A stretch of DNA of 30,590 nucleotides from Bacteroidales bacterium UBA2714 (GCA_002354035.1 DEKU01000026.1:1-30590); one strand, 5' to 3'; positions 8,782 to 17,775 are shown, counted from the first letter of the stretch. The notes: generated by a model from the letters alone, not told the origin. Translations and numbers: made by a program.

Positions 8782-10266
8782 TTAGTCAATCTTGCGGCCG
8801 AAGATGGTGTAACCTGCGCCGAGCATAAAGGTGTTGCCATGGCCCACGGAGTAGGAGGCCGTGATGTACCACGGGTTGGTGAGCTTGTAGGCGGCACGCA
8901 TCAAGAAACCGTTGCTGTGGAAGTGGTCGGTGCCACGGTAGCCGATGCCCAGCAGGATGGCGCTGTTGTTGGGGAAAGAGAACATGACCGTGGGGGTGAA
9001 GGCGAAGCCCACCTCGCCGGAGGTGTTCAGCTCCACATAGCCACCCACCGAGATAAGGTCGGTGACGGGGAACGTCATGTCGAGGCCGATGCCCAGCATG
9101 GCGCAGTTGGGGCGCTCCTTGTTGGGATAGGTCAGCTTGCCCACACTGGCGTTGGCTCCCATAAAGAACTTGCGGGCCACGTCGCCGCACTCGATGGTCC
9201 AGCGCACGCGTCCGTCGTAGCCCCGGGGTATGTAGCAATAGATGCTCTGCCACTTGTTGATGAGGTTGGTGCCGATTTCCTCGAAGGCGGCTTGCAGCTT
9301 GTCGAAATTCTGGAGCGAGTAGAACTTGTCGCCCGAGGCGTTGTGCGACAGACTGCTCAGCACGCGCTCAAACTCCGTGTTGTTGCGGTCCACGTCGTTG
9401 CCGCGTATGGCAAGGACATAGCTCTCGATGGGTGCCCCGCCAATCTTCTCCTTCAGTATGCGCTGGTTCACATGCTGGAAATAGCGGTGCTCCGTGCCCT
9501 CGGCGGCCTTGCCGATCTTGGGGTCAAACGAGTCGTTGTCATAGCCGTCGGTGAAGGCGATGACATAGTTGCCGTCATACTTCTTGTCCTTGCCTACTTT
9601 CAGCTTGGCCACATAACTCTTGATATTGTCCAGACCCTTGTTGATGGCATAGTAGAATGCCGTGCGGTTGTTGAGCTGTAGGGTGTCAATAAACTGGAAC
9701 ATATCCTTGCGGCTCTCCTTGGTGAGGGGACGCAAATCAAAGGTACGTGTGTTGCGCATCGAGTTGAACCCCACGATGCCGATATGGACATTGCCGTCGC
9801 TCGACTTGTCGATGATGACATCGATAAACTGCTTGGCGGCGTTCTTGAGCTTCACAAAGTCCGCCTTGCCGATAGACGAGCTGCAGTCCAACACCAGCAT
9901 GATGCTCATCACCTTCTGCTGCGAGAAGGCGGCCTGAGCGTCCTCCACCTCGCTGTCCACCTGCCAGCGGCCACTGTTGTTGTGCCAGCGGTAGAACTTC
10001 ATGCCGCAGTCGAAACCCTGTGGGTGCGTGGTGGCGGCGTGGTCGAACACCAGCTGCACTCCCTTGTCAGTGTCGTGGCCATAGATGGTGTCGTTGTCCG
10101 TAAAGCTGATGCCTTGGCTGCGTATGTTATACAGTTTCCAGGGCTGGCCGCTTTTGGTGGGGGTGGCCAGTTGGCCTTCGATGTAGAACTTGGCCTTGTC
10201 AGCCTGGGCAAAGGCCGAAAGGGAGAGCAGCAGCGCGGCTGCAAGCAGGGTGAGATGTTTCTTCAT
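8782..10266 (-). CDS. Secreted von Willebrand factor A protein with beta-barrel-like C-terminus
   Basis: 494 aa from the ATG at 10266, chosen because it gives a clean signal peptide (MKKHLTLLAAALLLSLSAFA, cut near residue 20-22); a longer frame to 10332 adds an unlikely extension. Residues about 118-335 are a vWA domain with an intact metal-ion-dependent adhesion site: D127-x-S129-x-S131 (DCSSS), T202 (NRTAF) and D240 (FTDGYD). Such domains bind protein ligands through a divalent cation. Residues about 366-494 alternate short hydrophobic beta strands with turns (AMLGIGLDMTF, VGGYVEL, TPTVMFSF, AILLGIGY, GFLMRAAYKL, YITASYSVG, FMLGAGYTIF), as in a small outer-membrane barrel or OMP-like tail. 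No lipobox is seen. It heads a likely operon with the downstream hydrolase lipoprotein. The function is unknown. Confidence 0.82.
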   Translation of the reverse strand: MKKHLTLLAAALLLSLSAFAQADKAKFYIEGQLATPTKSGQPWKLYNIRSQGISFTDNDTIYGHDTDKGVQLVFDHAATTHPQGFDCGMKFYRWHNNSGRWQVDSEVEDAQAAFSQQKVMSIMLVLDCSSSIGKADFVKLKNAAKQFIDVIIDKSSDGNVHIGIVGFNSMRNTRTFDLRPLTKESRKDMFQFIDTLQLNNRTAFYYAINKGLDNIKSYVAKLKVGKDKKYDGNYVIAFTDGYDNDSFDPKIGKAAEGTEHRYFQHVNQRILKEKIGGAPIESYVLAIRGNDVDRNNTEFERVLSSLSHNASGDKFYSLQNFDKLQAAFEEIGTNLINKWQSIYCYIPRGYDGRVRWTIECGDVARKFFMGANASVGKLTYPNKERPNCAMLGIGLDMTFPVTDLISVGGYVELNTSGEVGFAFTPTVMFSFPNNSAILLGIGYRGTDHFHSNGFLMRAAYKLTNPWYITASYSVGHGNTFMLGAGYTIFGRKID

Positions 10267-10363
10267 TGTGTGCTTTCTTATTTTAATCATTACTAACGGC
10301 GGTCCCCACTTTTTATTGCGCACTGTCGGCAATTCTTGTTCAATTTTTGGGACATAACAATAG

Positions 10364-10390
10364 AACTCCCCGCCGTGATGGCGGGGAGTT
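10364..10390 (-). terminator. Terminator-like hairpin after the 131-aa gene
   Basis: A perfect 11-bp stem (10364-10374 with 10380-10390) has a GTGAT loop. On the minus strand it follows the stop codon of the small membrane protein by 26 nt and is trailed by TCTATTGTTAT, a poor U run, so termination may be partial. It separates that operon from the vWA gene. Confidence 0.7.
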
Positions 10391-10416
10391 CTTCTTCAAT
10401 AGCATAAGGATACGTA

Positions 10417-10812
10417 CTACAATTTGTTCTCCCGTATTCGGGAAATATACTCGGCCAATGGCCTTGTTTCATCGTCTGTTGGTGCTCTGTTTAGCTCCGT
10501 TCTTTTTAGCCAGTCAGCCATCAGCCAGTCTTCTTGCATGAAGCCTTCTTGTGTCAAGTCGGGAATAAGTACTTTTATTTTGACGTAGACATCCCGTACT
10601 GCGTCTTTGAACGCTTCCGATTCAGGATTCCGCCTTTCCTCATTGTAAAAGTATTTCATGTAGAGGTGGTACTTTGTTGTTTCCAACATAAGACTGAGAC
10701 TAATACGCTTAATGGGAGGTATCACACCGATTAGCATGAAGATTGAACAGACCATGGTGATGGCACTAATCACCAGCGAAACAATATTGAAAGTGCAGGT
10801 ACAAGCATCCAT
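10417..10812 (-). CDS. Small hypothetical membrane protein
   Basis: 131 aa, not recognised. The N-terminus is short and cysteine-containing (MDACTC) and leads into one strong hydrophobic segment, about residues 9-33 (IVSLVISAITMVCSIFML and on). The remaining ~95 residues are hydrophilic and probably helical, with many charged residues, and should lie in the cytoplasm or periplasm. It starts 23 bp after the stop of the fimbrillin-like lipoprotein gene on the same strand and ends before a hairpin, so it is probably the last gene of that operon. Codon use is AT-richer than that of neighbours, which fits an accessory gene. Shorter plus-strand frames here have no known features. Confidence 0.6.
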   Translation of the reverse strand: MDACTCTFNIVSLVISAITMVCSIFMLIGVIPPIKRISLSLMLETTKYHLYMKYFYNEERRNPESEAFKDAVRDVYVKIKVLIPDLTQEGFMQEDWLMADWLKRTELNRAPTDDETRPLAEYISRIRENKL

Positions 10813-10835
10813 AAACTAAAGGATTAAAGTTGTGA

Positions 10836-12416
10836 TTAATTGTTGTCTTGGACAAGGCGGACTGACCGACCGCTGACGCGGCTGTAGTCGTTGTCAATCA
10901 GGCATTCATAATAGTCGATGAACAAGTAGTATGCGCCGATATCACTGTCATCACTATCATCGCCGGGCGTAGATGTCCAATAGTATCCATTATTGCTGAG
11001 AGGATATCTAACACTCATACTCGTATTCGTCCCCACGCGATCGCCCGCAGTGGGCAAGAAGATGGCTCCTGCTGCCTCCATTGCTGCCCATTGGGCAAGA
11101 GTATAGGTGTTATGCGACCAGTCTTGAGCTCCTCCCGAGGGACAGCCGGCATTGAATGTACAGCCCTCAGGCAATACCCAGCTGTCCGGCAATAGTATCA
11201 TTCCGTGTACATCATTGACATTGCCCACTGCATACTTGCCAGAGGCGTTGTTGCGAGCCCACAAAAGATAAGCCCATTCGTCTTTGCTCAGTGTGCGCCA
11301 AGCGGAGGTTTCGCTGCCGCCGTTGCTGATGGTGTTCTCACCCCAGTCAACAAAAGTCCTGTAATCATCAAAATAGTTGGTAGAGGCAAGCGTGGGGTTG
11401 TTTCCTGTACCCCACCCGAAGAGGTCAATCCAGCCGCTGTAGGAAGCACTGATGTTACTGTTGGTGTAACCCACATAATCGTACTGGTTCTCGGCGAAAC
11501 GCCAAGTGTCGGTGCTGGCCTGGTACTGCAGGTTGCCCTTCGAGAAGCGTACTTGCTGGGTGAGACTCACCGAGAACAGGCCGGGCAAAGCACCTTCAGG
11601 CAGCGGCTCGACAAAGTCCATGTCGTTGTCCAAGAACACGATTGTGGTCATCTCGCTGCGCTGCACGTTGATGCAGACGTTGCTCTTCACGGTCTTGGTG
11701 CAATAACGGCCGTCATCGGTGGTGATGGTGATGCTTTTCAGCGAGTCGAAGGCGGGCAGGGCAAAGTAGAAGTATCTGCCAGTATCGCCTATGGACAGGG
11801 GCGTGGAGAAATTCATGGTGACGGTGTTCGAGCCGTTGCCGGTGTAGCTGAGGTAAGGCACATCGTTCACATAGCTGACGGCGTAGTCGCCACAAATAGC
11901 AGTATTGGCCGTGATGGAGATGCTGGTGATGTTGGTGTTGGCCTCAACGAGAATCAGCCGTAGTGCGCCGCAGAGGTTTTTGAAAGCCAGCTGGTTGGTG
12001 GCACTTTCGGCATACATCGGAAACTCGTGGATGGAGTTCACCTCGTAGGTCTGCGTGGCGGGCAGGGTGACGGTTGCGCCGTCCGAGGTCAGCGAGGCGG
12101 GGTAGAAGGCGCGGAAGGGGCCGTCGCCGGTCGTTCCGCTCACGTTGTCGAACACGGCTGTGGTGGCCGGAGTTTGGGGTGTGGCCGAATAGAGGCCGCG
12201 TCCGGCTGTGCCGTAGATGGCCACTTGGTCGCCCTCAACCCAGTTGAGGTGGAGAAATGTTTCGTCGAGGATGGTCTTGCCGTCGCGGGCGGCGCAGCCC
12301 TCCATCGTGGCGCGGAACTGAGTGCCGTCGCCCGTGGCGTCCTTCTGGCAGGAGGTGATGGTGAAGAGGCTGGTTAGAGCCAAAAGGCTCAACAGGCTTA
12401 CTAATGTTCTTTTCAT
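10836..12416 (-). CDS. Fimbrillin-like lipoprotein with FGE/C-type-lectin-like C-terminal domain
   Basis: 526 aa. A lipoprotein signal ends in lipobox ITSC (Cys23, followed by QKDATGDG). Residues about 30-260 resemble the fimbrillin (FimA/Mfa-like) beta-sandwich pair of Bacteroidales: an early hydrophilic strand region, FRAFYPASL, LPATQTYEV, and AFKNLCGALRLIL, which is the typical 'F.n..a.l.f.v' core. Residues about 283-526 form a second domain (FSKGNLQYQ, WRFAENQYDYVG, LFGWGTG, WRTLSKDEWAYLLWAR, LLPDSW, YYWTSTP, GRSVRLVQD). This resembles the formylglycine-enzyme/C-type-lectin-like or FISUMP domains on many Bacteroidales surface proteins. The protein is probably an adhesive surface or fimbrial tip component. 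It lies downstream of a peptide gene and a structured RNA. The C-terminal signature is also the architecture of several diversity-generating retroelement targets, but no reverse transcriptase is in the window. Confidence 0.8.
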   Translation of the reverse strand: MKRTLVSLLSLLALTSLFTITSCQKDATGDGTQFRATMEGCAARDGKTILDETFLHLNWVEGDQVAIYGTAGRGLYSATPQTPATTAVFDNVSGTTGDGPFRAFYPASLTSDGATVTLPATQTYEVNSIHEFPMYAESATNQLAFKNLCGALRLILVEANTNITSISITANTAICGDYAVSYVNDVPYLSYTGNGSNTVTMNFSTPLSIGDTGRYFYFALPAFDSLKSITITTDDGRYCTKTVKSNVCINVQRSEMTTIVFLDNDMDFVEPLPEGALPGLFSVSLTQQVRFSKGNLQYQASTDTWRFAENQYDYVGYTNSNISASYSGWIDLFGWGTGNNPTLASTNYFDDYRTFVDWGENTISNGGSETSAWRTLSKDEWAYLLWARNNASGKYAVGNVNDVHGMILLPDSWVLPEGCTFNAGCPSGGAQDWSHNTYTLAQWAAMEAAGAIFLPTAGDRVGTNTSMSVRYPLSNNGYYWTSTPGDDSDDSDIGAYYLFIDYYECLIDNDYSRVSGRSVRLVQDNN

Positions 12417-12554
12417 TTTTGTTTTGTTTCTTGTTGGTTTCTATTTTGTTTCCATTTTCTTTCTTGCGCACTGTGAATATAGAAGTAAACTCTAATCATT
12501 CACTTGGCAATGAAGCCGTGCGGGGAGGTGCGCAGCCCCGGCGGCATCGGGCGG

Positions 12555-12725
12555 TTAGTCGAAGTCGCTGCCGCCGTGCACCTCGCCACTGCTGATGAGG
12601 TTCTCGTTGCTGCCCGTGGGTAGCAGCTCGGTGCCGCTGGTCTGGAAGCCGCGTTCCACGCGGGCTGCAAGCACTTCAACCATAGGAGCAAGGTACTCCT
12701 TTGAACTTTGTTTTTGTTTCATCAT
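12555..12725 (-). CDS. Short peptide gene upstream of the fimbrillin-like gene
   Basis: 57 aa if read from the ATG at 12725, or 56 aa from the adjacent ATG at 12722. The peptide has no signal sequence or membrane segment. It is hydrophilic, begins MMKQKQSSKEYLAP, continues VEVLAARVERGF and ends in a small acidic Gly/Ser-rich tail (EVHGGSDFD). Short proteins of this style (a basic start, YxxP-x-VEV, a disordered acidic end) are common just ahead of surface lipoprotein genes in Bacteroidales; none has a function I can name with confidence. It sits 138 bp upstream of the fimbrillin-like gene and about 72 nt after the end of the candidate structured RNA. The start was chosen over an upstream extension to 12794 because the extra residues overlap an untranslated-looking leader. 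Confidence 0.65.
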   Translation of the reverse strand: MMKQKQSSKEYLAPMVEVLAARVERGFQTSGTELLPTGSNENLISSGEVHGGSDFD

Positions 12726-12796
12726 GTTGTTCGATGTTTTAAAAACTCTGGCGGATACCTGCGCCGAAACTAATAAGCTGAACCGAAGAAGCATAT

Positions 12797-12838
12797 AAAA
12801 AAGAAGCGCGGGTATCTAAACTCATCGTCTATCCCGCT
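12797..12838 (-). terminator. Terminator-like hairpin at the 3' end of the structured RNA
   Basis: On the minus strand AGCGGG (12833-12838) can pair with CCCGCGCT around 12806-12812, followed by TC and six T (12802-12797). The loop is long (about 20 nt). It lies about 255 nt after the predicted start and 72 nt before the peptide start codon, so it either ends an independent RNA or attenuates the operon. Confidence 0.55.
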
Positions 12839-13071
12839 CGTGAGGCTCTCGCATGCCCAATCATGTAGGATAAACAATGCCGAAGCCCACGCAGACGTAT
12901 ATACATAAGAACTATGTATTACGCACCCATGGACGGAGGCAATTGCTTTATCGCGACATGATTATAGAATTTGCGAGATTCACGAGCCGCAGATAAAACG
13001 TTTCGCTCAACGTCTCTTTTTACTATGTTCTGTCTCCCACCCACTTACCCATCAAGGGCTCGGGAGATTGA
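12797..13071 (-). ncRNA. Candidate structured RNA, about 275 nt (small RNA or attenuating leader)
   Basis: Read on the minus strand, from a predicted start near 13071 to a U run at 12797-12802. Hand folding gives the following. A 5' hairpin pairs 13062-13067 with 13033-13038. A small hairpin pairs 13009-13013 with 12998-13002. A long rod pairs 12980-12987 with 12836-12843 (8 bp), 12973-12977 with 12848-12852 (5 bp), 12956-12963 with 12859-12866 (8 bp) and 12938-12952 with 12869-12881 (13 pairs, two single-base bulges). Weaker G-U containing helices follow, then a 7-bp apical hairpin (12913-12919 with 12901-12907). Finally a GC hairpin (12833-12837 with 12808-12812) precedes U6. This much nested complementarity is not expected by chance. 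I do not see the conserved cores of RNase P, tmRNA or SRP RNA. The rod shape recalls 6S RNA, but identity is open. Confidence 0.72.
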
Positions 13072-13076
13072 CACTG

Positions 13077-13084
13077 CAAAGATA
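13077..13084 (-). promoter_or_regulatory. Promoter -7 element for the structured RNA/fimbrillin operon
   Basis: TATCTTTG on the minus strand matches the TAnnTTTG consensus exactly and is preceded by an A-rich run. No clear TTTG -33 element was found. The predicted transcript start is near 13071. Confidence 0.65.
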
Positions 13085-13178
13085 CATTTTTTTTTGATAT
13101 TAGCAGGCTTTTGTTGCTTGGGGCAATAAAAAAATGGGGCATGCGTTATGAGCCGAAGACAAGAACAAGCATAAAGGA

Positions 13179-14000
13179 ATGAGTGAGGAAAACATGCACG
13201 GCGAGGAGCTGGTCTCGCCCGAAATCATGGAGGCCATGGGCATCAGCCGTCCCGCCTTCGAGGAGGTGATGGGCATCATTGGGCGTATGCCCACGGTGCA
13301 GGAGCTGAGCACGCTGCTGGCCATGTGGGAGGCCAACGGGCGGCAGCAGAGCCTCTACGGCTGGCTGAAGGGGCAGCACCATGTGGTGGAGAAGCACGAG
13401 TACCTCTACACCGGCACCGACACCACGCACAAGGACATCCGCGAGCCCCGGGTGAAGGACTGCATTGCCCTGGCTCACGAGGTGGTGCGTAGCACCCCGG
13501 CCGTAGTCGACCCCGACGGGCGGCGCAAGCCTTTTGGACGCAGCGAGCTGCTCTACATGGTGGGCAACGTGAGTACGCAGTTTCTCGACTCGGAGTATGC
13601 CCGCCGTTGTCTCCACATCGTGGCGGACCCGGTGAAGATGACCACCGTGGAGGAGGATATAGAGTACCTCGAGCTGATATTGGGCAGCCTGTTCGACGGC
13701 GACGTCATCACCTCGCTGCGCCCCATAGGGCAGGGGGGACTGTTTGCGGCACTGGTGCAGGGCTGCGGGGGCAAGGTGGGCTTCGACATACTCACCTGCC
13801 GCGAAATCCGCCTCGACGCGTTCCTTTTCGGCGAGGAGGCGGGCAGGTTCGTCGTGTCGCTGCCCGAACGGCAGGACGACTTTTTCCTGCTCAAGATGGA
13901 CGAGGCTCGCATCAACTGCTGTTTTCTGGGACATGTGACCAAAGGCCGCCTGCTGGTGGACGACATGGACTATGGCGACATCCGCTCGTGGCAGTCGTGA
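13179..14000 (+). CDS. PurL/PurM C-terminal (AIRS_C)-like protein
   Basis: 273 aa from 13179. The ATG at 13194 (268 aa) is an equally good start because a GAGG lies 7-10 bases before it, whereas the AAAGGA before 13179 touches that start codon. Residues about 180-262 resemble the C-terminal domain of AIR synthase/FGAM synthase: GQGGLFAALVQGCGG, GFDILTCREI, LFGEEAGRFVVSLP and a closing INCCFLGHVTKG. The N-terminal ~175 residues (with YGWLKGQHHVVEKHEYLYTG) are not recognised, and the ATP-binding AIRS_N domain with its usual motifs is not evident. The protein is far shorter than PurL (about 1230 aa). It may be a purine-pathway-related or regulatory paralog; catalytic activity cannot be claimed. 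It is a single gene ended by a perfect palindrome. Confidence 0.65.
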   Translation: MSEENMHGEELVSPEIMEAMGISRPAFEEVMGIIGRMPTVQELSTLLAMWEANGRQQSLYGWLKGQHHVVEKHEYLYTGTDTTHKDIREPRVKDCIALAHEVVRSTPAVVDPDGRRKPFGRSELLYMVGNVSTQFLDSEYARRCLHIVADPVKMTTVEEDIEYLELILGSLFDGDVITSLRPIGQGGLFAALVQGCGGKVGFDILTCREIRLDAFLFGEEAGRFVVSLPERQDDFFLLKMDEARINCCFLGHVTKGRLLVDDMDYGDIRSWQS

Positions 14001-14005
14001 CCGAG

Positions 14006-14031
14006 GCGCGGCGGACCATGGTCCGCCGCGC
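14006..14031. repeat. 26-bp perfect GC palindrome after the stop codon
   Basis: GCGCGGCGGACC and its exact complement meet at a central AT. It begins five bases after the stop of the AIRS_C-like gene. It would form a very stable RNA hairpin but has no T run on either side, so it is not a standard intrinsic terminator. It could protect the 3' end of the mRNA or be a protein binding site. Confidence 0.75.
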
Positions 14032-14066
14032 TGAGGGGAAAAAACTGATGGATTAAAAAAAATGTG

Positions 14067-14074
14067 TATATTTG
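14067..14074 (+). promoter_or_regulatory. Promoter -7 element for the TPR gene
   Basis: TATATTTG matches TAnnTTTG and follows an A-rich stretch; no -33 TTTG is obvious. The predicted leader is about 50 nt and contains a small hairpin (CGCCTT, GAC loop, GAGGCG). Confidence 0.7.
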
Positions 14075-14131
14075 CATTTTCAATCAATCGTGAACACGCC
14101 TTGACGAGGCGGCTATATTAAAAGCATAAAG

Positions 14132-14704
14132 ATGGACATTTTCAAGACATTGACACCCGAAGCCATGGAGACAGCCCTGCAACGGCAGCTGGAGCAGATT
14201 ACTGCACAGGGGTCGGACGAGGTGGTCAGGCTGCGCAAAGAGTTGGAGAAGACGCCCGACGATGCCGAGTTGTGGTTTGAGTTGGGCATTTCGCTGAACC
14301 AGTCGGCACTGCACTATGAAGAGCTGGCTGTGAGGAAGGCTGAGATGCAGTACGACCGGGAGCATGGCGACGACCCCCAGCCGGGCGACGCGGAGGGGGT
14401 GACCATCCGGGTGGACATATCGGCTGTGAGGCCGGTGTATCAGCAGTCGCTGGATGCTTTCGACAAAGTGCTGGAGCTGAACCCCGACTATTATGGCGTG
14501 GCATGCCAGAAGGGGGTTGTGTATGGCAATATGCACGACTTGGAGAATGCCGAGCGCTGCTACCTCCAGGCGTTGGAGGATGACGATGAGGACTTCACGG
14601 CGGCGTACTACCTCAGCCAGGTCTATGCCGAGATGGGGAAGACGGAATTGGCCGCGAAGTATCAGCAGATGTCGGACGACCTCAATTCAGCCACGGGGGT
14701 GTGA
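14132..14704 (+). CDS. Tetratricopeptide-repeat protein
   Basis: 190 aa, soluble, acidic, without a signal peptide. Helical repeat motifs are visible: a degenerate one near 41-74 (PDDAELWFELGISLNQ) and two clear TPRs near 103-136 (QSLDAFDKVLELNPDYYGVACQ) and 137-172 (NAERCYLQALEDDDEDFTAAYY). TPR proteins act as scaffolds for protein-protein contact; the partner is unknown. It has its own promoter signature and is followed, 87 bp later, by the Bax-inhibitor-1 family gene, with no terminator between, so the two may be co-transcribed. The ATG at 14132 follows a purine-rich AAGCATAAAG. Confidence 0.82.
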   Translation: MDIFKTLTPEAMETALQRQLEQITAQGSDEVVRLRKELEKTPDDAELWFELGISLNQSALHYEELAVRKAEMQYDREHGDDPQPGDAEGVTIRVDISAVRPVYQQSLDAFDKVLELNPDYYGVACQKGVVYGNMHDLENAERCYLQALEDDDEDFTAAYYLSQVYAEMGKTELAAKYQQMSDDLNSATGV

Positions 14705-14791
14705 AAGGCCTCCCGCCTGCCGGCATCGGAAAAGCCGTTCGGCAAACGATAAAACAATACGACATTAATTAAACTATACGACTAACGCAAT

Positions 14792-15490
14792 ATGGAACAA
14801 AGCAATTCGCTCTCAGTTTTCAGTGCGCGGAAAGAAGAGCGCCTCAATTCCGGCCTGGGCGACCAAATCTCTGTCCGCACCTACAACGCCGTCATGCTGC
14901 TCACGCTGATGTGGGGATTTCTGGTCAATGCGGTGATGGTGCATTACTTCACCCTGCCGATAGTGCGGCTCCTGTCGGGCGTCAGCCCGCTGTGGCTGTT
15001 TGTGGGTTATTTCGTGCTGGCCATTGCCGGGGTGGTCATCAGCGCCCGCTCCACCAACCCGTGGCTCAGTTTTCTGGGCTATAATCTGCTGGTGCTGCCC
15101 ATCGGTGTGATGCTGTGCTTGATTTTGCCGGGTGTTCCGGTGGCCATAGTGACGAAGGCGCTGCTGCTCACTGGCATCGTCACCGCCACAATGACCCTCC
15201 TGGGTTTGGTGGCCCCCAATGTGTTCATGGGGATGGGACGCACGCTGTTTATCGCCTTGATAGTGGGCATAGTGGCCGAGTTGGTGGCCACGTTCCTGTT
15301 CCACTATACGGGTGCCGCTTTCGACTGGATTTTTGTTATCCTTTTCTCTGCCTATATCGGCTACGACGTTGCCAAGTCGCAGGTGTATCCCAAGACGGTG
15401 GACAATGCCGTAGACTGCGCTCTCGACATCTATCTCGACATCATCAACATCTTTATCCGCCTGCTGGCTATCCTTAGCCGCAGGGATTGA
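14792..15490 (+). CDS. Bax inhibitor-1/YccA family membrane protein
   Basis: 232 aa with seven predicted membrane segments starting near residues 32, 62, 90, 117, 146 and 172 and ending in a C-terminal segment rich in Asp (NAVDCALDIYLDIINIFIRLLAIL). The Asp-containing last helices and the DxxK/DxxxD pattern (YIGYDVAKSQ, then ALDIYLDI) are the mark of the BI-1/YccA/TMBIM family, whose members act as pH-sensitive calcium-leak channels or interact with membrane proteases such as FtsH. The specific role in Bacteroidota is unsettled. The N-terminal ~30 residues are cytoplasmic and polar. It sits downstream of the TPR gene and just ahead of a probable terminator. Confidence 0.88.
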   Translation: MEQSNSLSVFSARKEERLNSGLGDQISVRTYNAVMLLTLMWGFLVNAVMVHYFTLPIVRLLSGVSPLWLFVGYFVLAIAGVVISARSTNPWLSFLGYNLLVLPIGVMLCLILPGVPVAIVTKALLLTGIVTATMTLLGLVAPNVFMGMGRTLFIALIVGIVAELVATFLFHYTGAAFDWIFVILFSAYIGYDVAKSQVYPKTVDNAVDCALDIYLDIINIFIRLLAILSRRD

Positions 15491-15502
15491 AAGCCCCGCC
15501 GA

Positions 15503-15540
15503 GCATCCCTTTTTGTCGCCGGATGCGGTTCTTTTTTCTT
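15503..15540 (+). terminator. Probable terminator after the BI-1 family gene
   Basis: GCATCC (15503-15508) pairs with GGATGC (15521-15526) around a 12-nt loop and is followed by GG and a T-rich run (15529-15540). The stem is short, so it is moderate in strength. Confidence 0.5.
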
Positions 15541-15558
15541 TATATCAAAAAAAATGTT

Positions 15559-15566
15559 TATATTTG
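15559..15566 (+). promoter_or_regulatory. Promoter -7 element for methylmalonyl-CoA mutase
   Basis: TATATTTG matches TAnnTTTG, after an A-rich stretch. The predicted start near 15572 leaves a leader of about 37 nt before the ATG at 15609. Confidence 0.7.
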
Positions 15567-15608
15567 CATCCTGTGCATCAATGGAAATAATGAATTAATA
15601 TACTGATA

Positions 15609-17762
<2,154 letters not shown>

Positions 17763-17775
17763 GACAACCCTCTTA

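Noticed and set aside
8839..9681. 280-codon plus-strand frame
   Set aside because: It is a shadow of the vWA gene, without start context or motifs.
10267..10332. 22-residue N-terminal extension of the vWA protein
   Set aside because: It would bury the signal peptide behind a charged extension; the ATG at 10266 gives a normal export signal.
10347..10734. Two short plus-strand frames opposite the 131-aa gene
   Set aside because: They lack ribosome binding sites and motifs; the minus-strand frame is longer, has a membrane helix and fits an operon.
12726..12794. 23-residue N-terminal extension of the short peptide
   Set aside because: It overlaps the leader just after the terminator-like hairpin and has a weaker start context than the two ATGs at 12725/12722.
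13033..13067. Possible RNase P RNA (ACAGAA near the 5' part of the structured RNA)
   Set aside because: The universally conserved GAGGAAAGTCC core is absent and the length is too short.
13140..13178. Plus-strand promoter for the AIRS_C-like gene
   Set aside because: No TAnnTTTG element is present in the expected place; nothing could be supported.
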